This document shows positions 1-7,601 of a stretch of 64,000 nucleotides of DNA, piece after piece. Each line of letters opens with the position of its first letter. Position 1 is the stretch's first letter. Source of the DNA: CAVZBW01 sp963778465 (GTDB lineage Bacteria > Actinomycetota > Acidimicrobiia > Acidimicrobiales > RAAP-2); contig CAVZUK010000003.1 of NCBI GenBank assembly GCA_963778465.1, positions 1,426,001 to 1,490,000 on the forward strand, read 5' to 3'. Under the pieces are notes generated by a model. It saw nothing but the letters and a program-made list of their open reading frames with translations, was not told the origin of the DNA and searched no databases. Made by a program: the position numbers and the translations under genes.

Positions 1-1
1 G

Positions 2-1036
2 CGCCGCGCCGGCGTCGAGGAGCTCCGCCAGCTGCTCGAGCCCATGCGGGCCCGGGGCCGCGGCGTGGCCGCGCTGCTGCCCGGCGGGGTGATCCCCCAC
101 GAGGAGGTCTTCGAGCTCCAGCGGGAGATCGGCCGGCCGTTCACGTGGACGGCCCTGCTCACGATGAAGGGTCGCCCCTATCACGAGCAGGTGGTGGCCG
201 AGCACGACGCCGCCCGCCGCGACGGGGTGGAGGTATGGCCACAGGTCTCCTGCCGGCCGCTCGTCTTCCAGATGAACCTGCTCGAGCCGTTCACCCTGAA
301 CATGCGCAAGTCCTTCGCCGCCCTCATGGACTGCTCGTTCGACGAGCGCGTCGCGGCCTACCGGGACCCCACGTGGCGCGAGACGGCCTGGGAAGAGGTC
401 CGCGGCAGCGAGGGAAGGTTGGCGGTCGACTGGACCCGCATCTCGGTGGCCGAGTCCTCCACCCGCCCCGATCTCGAGGGCCGCAAGCTCCAGGACCTGG
501 CGGACGAGTGGGGGTGTACCCCGCTCGACGCCATGCTCGACGTCTCCCTCGCCGACGACCTCAAGACGCGGTTCTCGTCGGTGCTCGCCAACGACGACCC
601 CGACGGCATCGCCTGGCTCCTGCCCCGAGACGGCGTCCTCCTCGGCCTGGCGGACTCCGGGGCCCACGTGTCCCAGCTCTGCGACGCCTGCTTCGCCACC
701 GACCTGCTCGGCAACTGGGTGCGCGACCGCGGGATCATGTCCATCGAACGCGCCGTCCACAAGCTGACCGCGGAGCCTGCGGGCGTCTACGGGCTCACCG
801 ATCGGGGCGAGGTCGCCGTCGGGAAGGCGGCGGACCTCTGCGTCTTCGACCCCGACACGGTGGCGCCCGGACCGCTGCGGCGGATCCGCGACTTCCCGGC
901 GGACGGCGAGCGGCTGACCGCCGACGCGCCGACCGGCATGACCCACGTGCTCGTCAACGGCACGCCGATCCGTGAGGACGGGGCGATGGTGGAGAAGGGC
1001 ATGGCGAGCCGCCCGGGACAGCTCCTCCGGAGCTGA
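2..1036 (+). CDS. Amidohydrolase family 3 / N-acyl-D-amino-acid deacylase-like protein, 5' truncated
   Basis: The reading frame is already open at base 2, so the N-terminus and the first metal-binding HxH lie outside the window. The visible part is the C-terminal 340 or so residues of a zinc-type amidohydrolase of the D-aminoacylase/dihydroorotase superfamily. The motif LADSGAH carries the conserved active-site Asp, and the C-terminal run GEVAVGKAADLCVFDPDTV is the usual return to the small beta domain, followed by a VLVNGTPI strand. The family hydrolyses N-acyl or cyclic amide bonds, but the substrate here cannot be told. It ends 30 nt before the next gene on the same strand. Confidence 0.85.
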   Translation, partial: RRAGVEELRQLLEPMRARGRGVAALLPGGVIPHEEVFELQREIGRPFTWTALLTMKGRPYHEQVVAEHDAARRDGVEVWPQVSCRPLVFQMNLLEPFTLNMRKSFAALMDCSFDERVAAYRDPTWRETAWEEVRGSEGRLAVDWTRISVAESSTRPDLEGRKLQDLADEWGCTPLDAMLDVSLADDLKTRFSSVLANDDPDGIAWLLPRDGVLLGLADSGAHVSQLCDACFATDLLGNWVRDRGIMSIERAVHKLTAEPAGVYGLTDRGEVAVGKAADLCVFDPDTVAPGPLRRIRDFPADGERLTADAPTGMTHVLVNGTPIREDGAMVEKGMASRPGQLLRS

Positions 1037-1066
1037 GGCGGGCCCCGGGCCCGCGATACTGAGCCG

Positions 1067-1861
1067 GTGCCGGCTGTCCCCCTCATCGGGATCACCGCCA
1101 CCCACGCCGAGGCGTCCTGGAACGCCTGGTCTCGCCCCGCGTCGCTCGTCCCCTCGGCGTACGTCGAGCTGGTCGGCGCCGCCGGCGGGCGCCCGCTCCT
1201 GCTGCCCCACCTCCTCGGGGGTCGTCCCGGCGGTCCGGCGGAGGGCCCCGTCTCGGGCCCGCGGGAGTCGGGCGGCGCGACGGGCTCCGACGGAGCGGCC
1301 GACGTCGTGGCGGCGCTCGACGGCCTCGTGCTCATGGGCGGCAACGACGTCGACCCCGAGGGCTACGGCCAGGAGCCACACGAGCGCGCGGGGGGTTTCG
1401 ACTCGGGGAGAGACCGGTGGGAGGGGGCGCTGCTCGGCGAGGCCCTGGAGCGGGACCTCCCGGTCCTCGCCATCTGCCGGGGCCACCAGGTGCTCAACGT
1501 GCACCTCGGGGGCACCTTGCACCAGCACCTGCCCGAGCTGGTCGGCCACGACGGCCACCGGCCCGCGCCCGGGTGCTTCGCCGACGTCGACGTGGTCACG
1601 GTATCCGGCACCCACACGGCGGAGATCTTCGGCGAGTGCACCCGGGTGCAGTGCTCGCACCACCAGGCGATCGACCGGATCGGGCGCGGCTTCGTCGTAA
1701 GCGCCTATGCGGTCGACGGCCACAGCCGGCGGGTGATCGAGGCCGTCGAGATGCCCGGCCGACGCTTCGTGGTGGGTGTCCAGTGGCACCCCGAGGAGTC
1801 CGGGGACCTGCGCCCGTTCCGGGCCCTGGTCCAGGCCGGAGCCGTCCGCGCAGAGGGGTAA
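1067..1861 (+). CDS. Gamma-glutamyl-GABA hydrolase-like class I glutamine amidotransferase (peptidase C26)
   Basis: A 264-residue cytosolic protein starting at GTG. It has the glutaminase fold of PuuD-type hydrolases, which cleave gamma-glutamyl amides such as gamma-glutamyl-GABA in putrescine breakdown. The nucleophile motif is AICRGHQVLN (Cys about residue 137), and the distal His and Glu are in VQWHPEES (about 241 and 243). The segment LMGGNDVDPEGYG is the typical substrate loop. No other puu genes are nearby, so the physiological substrate is uncertain. A Gly/Pro-rich insert at about residues 52-72 is longer than in most relatives. No clear Shine-Dalgarno sequence precedes the GTG. Confidence 0.85.
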   Translation: MPAVPLIGITATHAEASWNAWSRPASLVPSAYVELVGAAGGRPLLLPHLLGGRPGGPAEGPVSGPRESGGATGSDGAADVVAALDGLVLMGGNDVDPEGYGQEPHERAGGFDSGRDRWEGALLGEALERDLPVLAICRGHQVLNVHLGGTLHQHLPELVGHDGHRPAPGCFADVDVVTVSGTHTAEIFGECTRVQCSHHQAIDRIGRGFVVSAYAVDGHSRRVIEAVEMPGRRFVVGVQWHPEESGDLRPFRALVQAGAVRAEG

Positions 1862-1864
1862 GGT
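1859..1864 (+). promoter_or_regulatory. Candidate -10 box for a leaderless mini-gene
   Basis: TAAGGT lies 8 nt before the ATG at 1873, the same geometry as several other genes in this window that lack a Shine-Dalgarno sequence. It overlaps the TAA stop of the upstream gene, so chance cannot be excluded. Confidence 0.3.
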
Positions 1865-1872
1865 CTCGGCCC

Positions 1873-1992
1873 ATGGCAGAGGGTCGGGGTCGAAAGGTCT
1901 GGAAACCCGTGGCCGCTACCGCAGGCGTGCTGGCCACGATGGCCAGCATCTGGTGGTTCGCGCTGAAGCCCCGTCGCAAGCCCAAGGACTGA
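1873..1992 (+). CDS. Small single-pass membrane protein, 39 aa
   Basis: A short ORF encoding a basic N-terminus (MAEGRGRKVWK), one hydrophobic segment of about 19 residues (VAATAGVLATMASIWWFAL) and a basic tail (KPRRKPKD). That is a convincing single transmembrane helix with positively charged flanks. It sits 11 nt after the amidotransferase-like gene and 22 nt before the acyl-CoA ligase. I do not recognise the family. A TANNNT box precedes the ATG. It could be a real small protein or a chance ORF; the membrane-protein composition argues for the former. Confidence 0.5.
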   Translation: MAEGRGRKVWKPVAATAGVLATMASIWWFALKPRRKPKD

Positions 1993-2014
1993 CCCGGCCG
2001 GCGACGTCGCGGCG

Positions 2015-3475
2015 ATGCCCCCTCGAGGATCGCCTCCCTCCGTCGAGCGGCTCACGGCGGCCGACGCCGAGGCCCGTCAACGCCGGATCGCCGGGTCCCT
2101 GCGGTCGGCCGGCCTGGCTGCAGGCGATCGTGTGGCCTTCTGCCTCCCGTCGTCGGCCGAGTTGCTCTGCGCCATCCTCGGCGCCACGAGGGTCGGCATC
2201 GTGCCGGTCCTGCTCAACGCCACGCTCACCGGGCACGAGCGCGTGCCCCTCGTCGAGGATTGCCAACCCGGACTGGTCGTCGACGCTCCGGCGGGGCTCC
2301 AGGCCCTGGCGGCCGGGCCCGAGGCCGAGCTGGCGCCCCGTCCCCTGACCCGACCGATGCACTACACGTCGGGGACCAGCGGGCGGCCGAAGGGGGTGGT
2401 CGGCGGGCCGTGGGACGACGCCACGGCCGCTCGTGTCCTCGACGACGAGGCCGACCTGTGGGGGTTCGACGGCGACGACGTCCACCTCGTCTGCTCGCCC
2501 CTCTACCACTCGGTCTCGGCGCGCTTCGCCGGCGCCACCCTGCTCCGGGGCGGCACATGCCTGGTGATGGGTCGCTTCGACGCCGAGACGGCACTGGCGA
2601 CGCTCCGGCGGGAGCGTCCGACCACGGCCTTCATGGTGCCGAGCCATCTCCAACGCCTGCTCGGAACGGTCGATCTCGGCGTCGACGAGCGCTTCGACTC
2701 CCTCCGCCTGCTGATCCACGCGGGCGAGCCCTGCCCGCCCGGCTTGAAGCGCGCCGTCATGGACCGTTGCCCCACGGGCGCGGTCTGGGAGTTCTACGGC
2801 TCGACCGAGGGCCAGTTCACCATCTGCTCTCCGGAGGAATGGCTCGAGCGCCCGGGCACCGTGGGCCGCGCCCGGCCCGGGCGCCGGCTCGAGATCGACC
2901 GGGCGAGCCTCGAGGACCCGAGCGACCTCGGGTTGGACGAAGGCGGAGGTCCCGGGATTGGCGATGTCGGGGGTAGTGGGGCCGGCGGGGCCGGCGGGGC
3001 CGGCGGGGCCGACGCCGGCGTCATCTGGTGCCATGCGCCGGCCTTCTCTCGGTTCGAGTACTGGCGGAACCCCGAGGCGACGGGGACGGCCTGGCGGGGC
3101 GACGCTTTCAGCGTCGGGGACATCGGGCGCCTCGACGCGGGCGGCTACCTCTACTTCTCGGGGCGCCGCCAAGACCTCATCATCAGCGGCGGGGTCAACG
3201 TCTACCCGGCCGAGGTGGAGGCGGTCCTGAGCGAGGTGCCCGGCGTCTTGGAGGTGGCGGTGTTCGGCCTGCCCGATCCCCGCTGGGGCCAGCGGGTCTG
3301 CGCGGCCGTCGTCGCCGATCGCGGGCTCACCCCGGGCGACCTCGAGGAGGTGGCCGCGCGCCGACTCGCGCCCCACAAGCGGCCCAAGCAGTACGAATGG
3401 GCAGAGGACCTGCCCCACACGGCGACCGGCAAGCTCCGGCGGGGGGCCGTGGCCAGGGCGCTCGGCCTGTCGTAG
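2015..3475 (+). CDS. Acyl-CoA synthetase, AMP-binding (ANL) family
   Basis: A 486-residue adenylate-forming enzyme that would activate a carboxylic acid with ATP and then transfer it to CoA. The P-loop-like A3 motif YTSGTSGRPKG lies at about residues 115-125, A5 is EFYGSTEGQF, the A8 hinge is YFSGRRQDLIISGGVNVYPAEVE, and the C-terminal catalytic lysine is in ATGKLRRG. The N-terminal domain is shorter than in typical FadD proteins. A Gly/Ala-rich low-complexity stretch (about residues 310-333), coded by a 9-bp repeat, interrupts the region after the WLERPGTVG motif. The substrate is unknown. The gene converges on the ABM-fold gene downstream. Confidence 0.88.
   Translation: MPPRGSPPSVERLTAADAEARQRRIAGSLRSAGLAAGDRVAFCLPSSAELLCAILGATRVGIVPVLLNATLTGHERVPLVEDCQPGLVVDAPAGLQALAAGPEAELAPRPLTRPMHYTSGTSGRPKGVVGGPWDDATAARVLDDEADLWGFDGDDVHLVCSPLYHSVSARFAGATLLRGGTCLVMGRFDAETALATLRRERPTTAFMVPSHLQRLLGTVDLGVDERFDSLRLLIHAGEPCPPGLKRAVMDRCPTGAVWEFYGSTEGQFTICSPEEWLERPGTVGRARPGRRLEIDRASLEDPSDLGLDEGGGPGIGDVGGSGAGGAGGAGGADAGVIWCHAPAFSRFEYWRNPEATGTAWRGDAFSVGDIGRLDAGGYLYFSGRRQDLIISGGVNVYPAEVEAVLSEVPGVLEVAVFGLPDPRWGQRVCAAVVADRGLTPGDLEEVAARRLAPHKRPKQYEWAEDLPHTATGKLRRGAVARALGLS
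2981..3010 (+). repeat. 9-bp tandem repeat in the acyl-CoA ligase
   Basis: The unit GCCGGCGGG is present 3.3 times in tandem. It is in frame and codes for Ala-Gly-Gly repeats within the ligase, in a surface-loop position between core motifs. Such a repeat could change length without breaking the reading frame. Confidence 0.8.
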
Positions 3476-3514
3476 GCGGGGCGCCCCGGTCCGGTCACGG
3501 CAAGGTCGGGACCC

Positions 3515-3823
3515 TCAGGTGAGGTCGACCACGTCGTAGGACCACAGCTCGCTGTGGAGGGCGACCGGCCGCTCCTGGTTTCCCGTCACGCCTCGGTGTC
3601 CGTGGGCGAAGGCCGGCGATTGCGTCCAGGCGACGAAGGACTCCTCGTCCCGCCAGCGGGTCACGACCAGCCAGTCCCGGCGGCCGTCGGTGGGGCGGAG
3701 GAGATCGAAGCCCTCGAAGCCGGCGGCGTGGTCGACGGCGCCGGCGCGTTCGGCGAAGCGCCGGGCGAGCTCGTCTCCTCCGTCCTCGGGCACGGTGATG
3801 ACGTTGATGCGCACGATGGTCAC
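3515..3823 (-). CDS. Antibiotic biosynthesis monooxygenase (ABM) domain protein, possible heme-degrading monooxygenase
   Basis: A 102-residue protein starting at GTG (MTIVRINVITVPEDGGDEL). The ferredoxin-like ABM fold is suggested by the opening beta strand, the helix with ELARRFAERAGAVDHAAGFEGFDLL, and the core strand-helix DWLVVTRWRDEESFVAWTQS followed by FAHGH. The pattern is close to MhuD/IsdG/HmoB-type proteins, which bind and open heme, but the family also contains quinone-forming enzymes, so heme degradation is only a possibility. It is monocistronic and converges with the acyl-CoA ligase. No clear Shine-Dalgarno sequence is seen. Confidence 0.75.
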   Translation of the reverse strand: MTIVRINVITVPEDGGDELARRFAERAGAVDHAAGFEGFDLLRPTDGRRDWLVVTRWRDEESFVAWTQSPAFAHGHRGVTGNQERPVALHSELWSYDVVDLT

Positions 3824-3927
3824 CGGCGCATGATGGCATGAGCCCCGGGGCGGGCGCGAACCGGCCCGGGATCGTCCCGGATCGGCGCGGGCGCATGATT
3901 TCGGGAACGCCGCGTCAGAATGGTTCC

Positions 3928-5310
3928 ATGGCCTTCACAGCGGTGGATCCAGCCAGCGGGCAGGTGCTCGAGAGCTATGACGAGCACACCCCCGACGAGA
4001 TCGATGCCCTGATCGGGCGGGCGCACGAGACCTTCGTCGAGTACCGCCGCACCAGCCACGGGGAGCGTTCGATCCTGCTCGAGAGCGCCGCCGACCTGCT
4101 CGAGGGCGAGCAGCCCGACCTGGCCCGGACCCTGACACTCGAGATGGGCAAGACCTTCGCCGAGGCCAAGGCCGAGGTGGCCAAGTGCGCCCGCTGCCTC
4201 CGCTGGTACGCGGAGCACGGCGAGGCCCTCCTGGCCGAGGAGCTCATCCCGAGTGCCGCGGCCCGGAGCTACGTCCGCTACGAGCCGCTCGGCCCCGTCC
4301 TGGCCGTCATGCCCTGGAACTTCCCGATGTGGCAGGTGATCCGCTTCGCCGCCCCGGCGCTCACGGCCGGCAACGTCGGCCTGCTGAAGCACGCCAGCAA
4401 CGTCCCGGGCACCGCGCTCATGATCGAGGACGTCTTCCGGAGGGCCGGGTTCCCCGAGGGTGCGTTCACCGCCCTGCTGCTGGGGTCGAAGGGGGTCGCG
4501 GACGTCATCGCCGACCCCCGGGTCGCCGCGGTCACCCTCACCGGCAGCGACGGCGCCGGGCGATCCGTGGGTGCGGCGGCCGGGCACGCGCTCAAGAAGT
4601 CGGTGCTCGAGCTCGGGGGCTCGGACCCCTTCGTGGTGCTGCCGTCCGCGGACCTCGACCGGACGGTGCCGACCGCCGTCCGGGCCCGTGTGCAGAACAA
4701 CGGTCAGTCCTGCATCGCCGCCAAGCGCTTCATCGTCGTGGGCGACGCGGCGGAGGACTTCATCGGAGCCTTCACCGGCCAGATGGCCGCCCTGACCGTC
4801 GGCGATCCGATGGACCCCGGGACCGACGTCGGACCGCTGGCCACCGCGTCGCAGCGTGACCAGGTGGCGGCCCAGGTGGAAGACGCCCGGGCGCAGGGGG
4901 CGACCGTCCGTTGCGGCGGAGTGGTGCCCGACCGCCCCGGGTGGTTCTATCCCCCGACCGTGCTGACCGAGGTGCGGCCCGACATGAGGATCGCCGGGGA
5001 GGAGGTCTTCGGGCCGGTCGCCCTGGTCGAGCGGGCGCGGGATCTCGACGAGGCCCTGGCCATCGCCAACGGGACCGACTTCGGTCTGGGCGCGAGCGTG
5101 TGGACCGAGGATGCAACCGAGGCGCGCCGCTGCATCGAGGGGATCGAGGCCGGGGCGGTCTTCGTCAACGCCATGGTCGCCTCGACCCCCGAGCTCCCCT
5201 TCGGCGGGATCAAGTCGTCGGGATACGGGCGCGAGCTCTCGGGCATCGGGATGCGGGAGTTCTGCAACGTCAAGACGGTCTGGGAGGACCACCTGGACCC
5301 CGCCGGATGA
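3928..5310 (+). CDS. NAD(P)-dependent aldehyde dehydrogenase, succinate-semialdehyde dehydrogenase type
   Basis: A 460-residue aldehyde dehydrogenase. The general base Glu is in VLELGGSDPF (about residue 228) and the nucleophile Cys in NNGQSCIAAKRF (about residue 262). The cofactor loop is PWNFPMWQVIRFAAPAL, and the C-terminal ELPFGGIKSSGYGRE is typical. The short length and the N-terminus FTAVDPASGQVLESYDEHT match the GabD group that oxidises succinate semialdehyde to succinate. The start at 3928 was chosen by alignment to family length; an upstream in-frame ATG at 3897 is possible. Its last 4 nt overlap the cysteine desulfurase start (ATGA), so the two are probably translated together. Confidence 0.85.
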   Translation: MAFTAVDPASGQVLESYDEHTPDEIDALIGRAHETFVEYRRTSHGERSILLESAADLLEGEQPDLARTLTLEMGKTFAEAKAEVAKCARCLRWYAEHGEALLAEELIPSAAARSYVRYEPLGPVLAVMPWNFPMWQVIRFAAPALTAGNVGLLKHASNVPGTALMIEDVFRRAGFPEGAFTALLLGSKGVADVIADPRVAAVTLTGSDGAGRSVGAAAGHALKKSVLELGGSDPFVVLPSADLDRTVPTAVRARVQNNGQSCIAAKRFIVVGDAAEDFIGAFTGQMAALTVGDPMDPGTDVGPLATASQRDQVAAQVEDARAQGATVRCGGVVPDRPGWFYPPTVLTEVRPDMRIAGEEVFGPVALVERARDLDEALAIANGTDFGLGASVWTEDATEARRCIEGIEAGAVFVNAMVASTPELPFGGIKSSGYGRELSGIGMREFCNVKTVWEDHLDPAG

Positions 5311-6488
5311 CGGTCGAGCAGGTGGCGTACCTCGACTACGCGTCGACGTCCCCGCTCCGGCCCGAGGTCGTCGACGCGATGTCGCCGTTCTCCGGGCGAC
5401 GCTTCGGCAACCCCTCGGGCGGCCACCGGGTGGCGCGCGACGCGAGGAGCGCCCTCGAGGATGCCCGAGAGGAGGTGGCCGAGCTGCTGGGGGCACAGCC
5501 GGGTGAGGTGATCTTCACCGGCAGCGGCACGGAGGCGGACAACCTCGCGGTGCTCGGGACGGTGGCGGCCCACCAGGAGTCGGGCGGCCCCGGGACGATG
5601 CTGTGCTCCTCGCTCGAGCACCCCGCCGTGCTCGAGGCCTGCCGGGCGGCGGCGGGGGGCACCTCGGTCCGGGACCCGGTCGAGCTCCGGGTGATCGGGG
5701 CGCGGCCCCAAGGCACCGTCGACCTCGACGAGCTGGCGGCGTCGCTCGGCCCCGAGATCGGCCTGGTCTCGATCATGCTCGCCAACAACGAGCTCGGCAC
5801 GCTCCAGCCCCTCGAGGAGGTGGCGCGGCTCGTGCGCGACCGGGCGCCCGACGCGACGCTCCACACCGACGCCGTGCAGGCGGCACCCTGGCTGGACCTG
5901 GCGGAGACCGCCCGTGGTGCCGACCTCGTGACGGTCAGCGGGCACAAGCTGGGTGGCCCGAAGGGCGTGGGGGTGCTGGTGGCCCGCGAGGGCGTGGCTC
6001 TCCGCCCGATCCTCCACGGGGGAGGGCAGGAGAGGGGGCGGCGCAGCGGCACCCACGACGTGGCGGGCGCGGTGGGGTTGGCCGCCGCCCTCGGGGCGAG
6101 CGCACGCGACCGCGACGCCGAGCGCGTGCGGGTCGGCGCGCTGCGGGACCGCCTGGTGGACGGCCTGGTGGCCGCGCTGCCCGAGGTGGTCGAGACCGTG
6201 CCCCGCGATCGTGTGCTCCCCGGCCACGGCCATCTGCTCTTTGGGGGCTGCGAGCAGGAGGAGCTCCTCGTCCTTCTCGATCACGAGGGGGTCTGCGCCT
6301 CGGGTGGCTCGGCGTGCTCGAGCGGGGCCCTCGACCCGAGCCCCGTGCTGCTGGCCATGGGCCTCTCGCCCGCCGAGGCGCGCCGCTCCGTCCGCTTCAC
6401 CATGGGACATGCGAGCACGTGCGGCGACATCGAACACGCCCTCGAGGCCGTGCCCCGGGCGGTGCGCCGCCTCCGGGGTTGCGTCTGA
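5307..6488 (+). CDS. Cysteine desulfurase, NifS/IscS family
   Basis: A 393-residue PLP enzyme that removes sulfur from cysteine and passes it on as persulfide. The PLP lysine is in VSGHKLGGPKGVG (about residue 214) and the catalytic Cys in GGSACSSGAL (about 337). The N-terminus YLDYASTSPLRPEVVDAM is the family signature. The short Cys loop and the neighbour mnmA 51 nt downstream suggest that it supplies sulfur for tRNA 2-thiouridine, although Fe-S cluster assembly is also possible. The start overlaps the stop of the aldehyde dehydrogenase (ATGA). Confidence 0.92.
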   Translation: MTVEQVAYLDYASTSPLRPEVVDAMSPFSGRRFGNPSGGHRVARDARSALEDAREEVAELLGAQPGEVIFTGSGTEADNLAVLGTVAAHQESGGPGTMLCSSLEHPAVLEACRAAAGGTSVRDPVELRVIGARPQGTVDLDELAASLGPEIGLVSIMLANNELGTLQPLEEVARLVRDRAPDATLHTDAVQAAPWLDLAETARGADLVTVSGHKLGGPKGVGVLVAREGVALRPILHGGGQERGRRSGTHDVAGAVGLAAALGASARDRDAERVRVGALRDRLVDGLVAALPEVVETVPRDRVLPGHGHLLFGGCEQEELLVLLDHEGVCASGGSACSSGALDPSPVLLAMGLSPAEARRSVRFTMGHASTCGDIEHALEAVPRAVRRLRGCV

Positions 6489-6539
6489 GCGCCGGGTGGG
6501 GATCGAGGACCGCGGTCGGGTGCGTGGGAGACTGCGGGC

Positions 6540-7601
6540 GTGAGGGTCCTGGTAGCGATGTCGGGAGGCGTCGACTCGTCGGTCGCGGCCGCGCTTCTCT
6601 CGCAGCGGGGCCACGAGGTCGTCGGGGCCACGCTCAAGCTGTGGGGCGGGCCCACCGACTCGGGATGCTGCTCGGTCGGCGACGTCGAGGACGCCGGCCG
6701 GGTGGCCCAGCAGCTCGGCATCCCGCACCATGTCTTCAACATGGCCGAGCGCTTCGACGAGGCGGTCGTCGCCCCCTACGTCGGGGCCCACGCCGAGGGG
6801 CGGACCCCCAATCCCTGCGTCGAGTGCAACCGCCACATCAAGTTCGACGCACTGTTCGCCCGGGTCGAGCGCCTCGGCTTCGACGCCCTGGCGACCGGGC
6901 ACCATGCCCGCGTGGACCGCCGGGACGGGTACTGGCGGCTCCTCCGGGGTGCCGACGCGCTCAAGGACCAGTCCTACGTGCTGTCGATGCTCGACCAGCG
7001 ACGGCTTGCCCGGGTCCTGTTCCCGGTGGGTGAGCTCACCAAGGCCGAGGTCCGTGCCGAGGCCCGCCGACTCGGCCTCCGGACCGCGGGCAAGCCCGAC
7101 AGCCAGGACGTGTGCTTCGTGCCCGGTGGCGCCAACGGCCGGGGGCCCTTCCTGGCCGAGCGTCTCGAGTTCCATCCGGGCACCCTCGTGGACCAGCGGT
7201 CGGGCGCCGAGGTGGGTCGGACCGACGCCGTGGAGCTGGTCACGGTCGGCCAGCGCCGCGGCATGGGCCACGACGAGCGGGGCCGGCGCCGCTACGTCTC
7301 CCGGGTCGACGTGGCCGGCCGGCGAGTGATGCTCGGCTCCGTCGAGGAGGTCGAGTCCGACCGGCTGGATCTGGCGAGGGGATCGCTCACGTGGGTGCGT
7401 TCACCCCTCGAGGAGGGGACCGCGGTGCTCGCCCAGGTCAGCGCCCATGGCCGGCCATACCCGGCGGTGCTCGTCGGCGAGGGGCCGCACCCCTCGCTCC
7501 GGTTGGCGACGCCCCAGCGCCCGGTGGCGCCCGGGCAGACCGTCGCGTTGTACGACGCATCGGATCCGGCCGAGGTGGTCGGTGGCGCGATCGCGGTCTG
7601 A
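6540..7601 (+). CDS. mnmA: tRNA-specific 2-thiouridylase MnmA
   Basis: A 353-residue protein with a GTG start. It adenylates U34 of tRNAs for Lys, Glu and Gln and replaces the 2-oxygen with sulfur. The N-terminal PP-loop is AMSGGVDSSVAAALL. The two catalytic cysteines are in NPCVECNRHIKF (about 93) and SQDVCFVPGG (about 192). The C-terminal beta-barrel contains VGQRRGMGHDERGRRRYV. It follows a cysteine desulfurase, the expected sulfur donor, and its 3' end overlaps the proposed ligA start by 20 nt. Confidence 0.95.
   Translation: MRVLVAMSGGVDSSVAAALLSQRGHEVVGATLKLWGGPTDSGCCSVGDVEDAGRVAQQLGIPHHVFNMAERFDEAVVAPYVGAHAEGRTPNPCVECNRHIKFDALFARVERLGFDALATGHHARVDRRDGYWRLLRGADALKDQSYVLSMLDQRRLARVLFPVGELTKAEVRAEARRLGLRTAGKPDSQDVCFVPGGANGRGPFLAERLEFHPGTLVDQRSGAEVGRTDAVELVTVGQRRGMGHDERGRRRYVSRVDVAGRRVMLGSVEEVESDRLDLARGSLTWVRSPLEEGTAVLAQVSAHGRPYPAVLVGEGPHPSLRLATPQRPVAPGQTVALYDASDPAEVVGGAIAV

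Noticed and set aside
2..1036. Taking the ATG at 44 as the start of the first gene
   Set aside because: The frame is open from base 2 and the family needs an N-terminal metal-binding part, so the gene is truncated by the window edge.
4947..7271. A 774-codon minus-strand open frame antisense to cysteine desulfurase and mnmA
   Set aside because: No recognisable domain, and it mirrors well-supported genes on the other strand.
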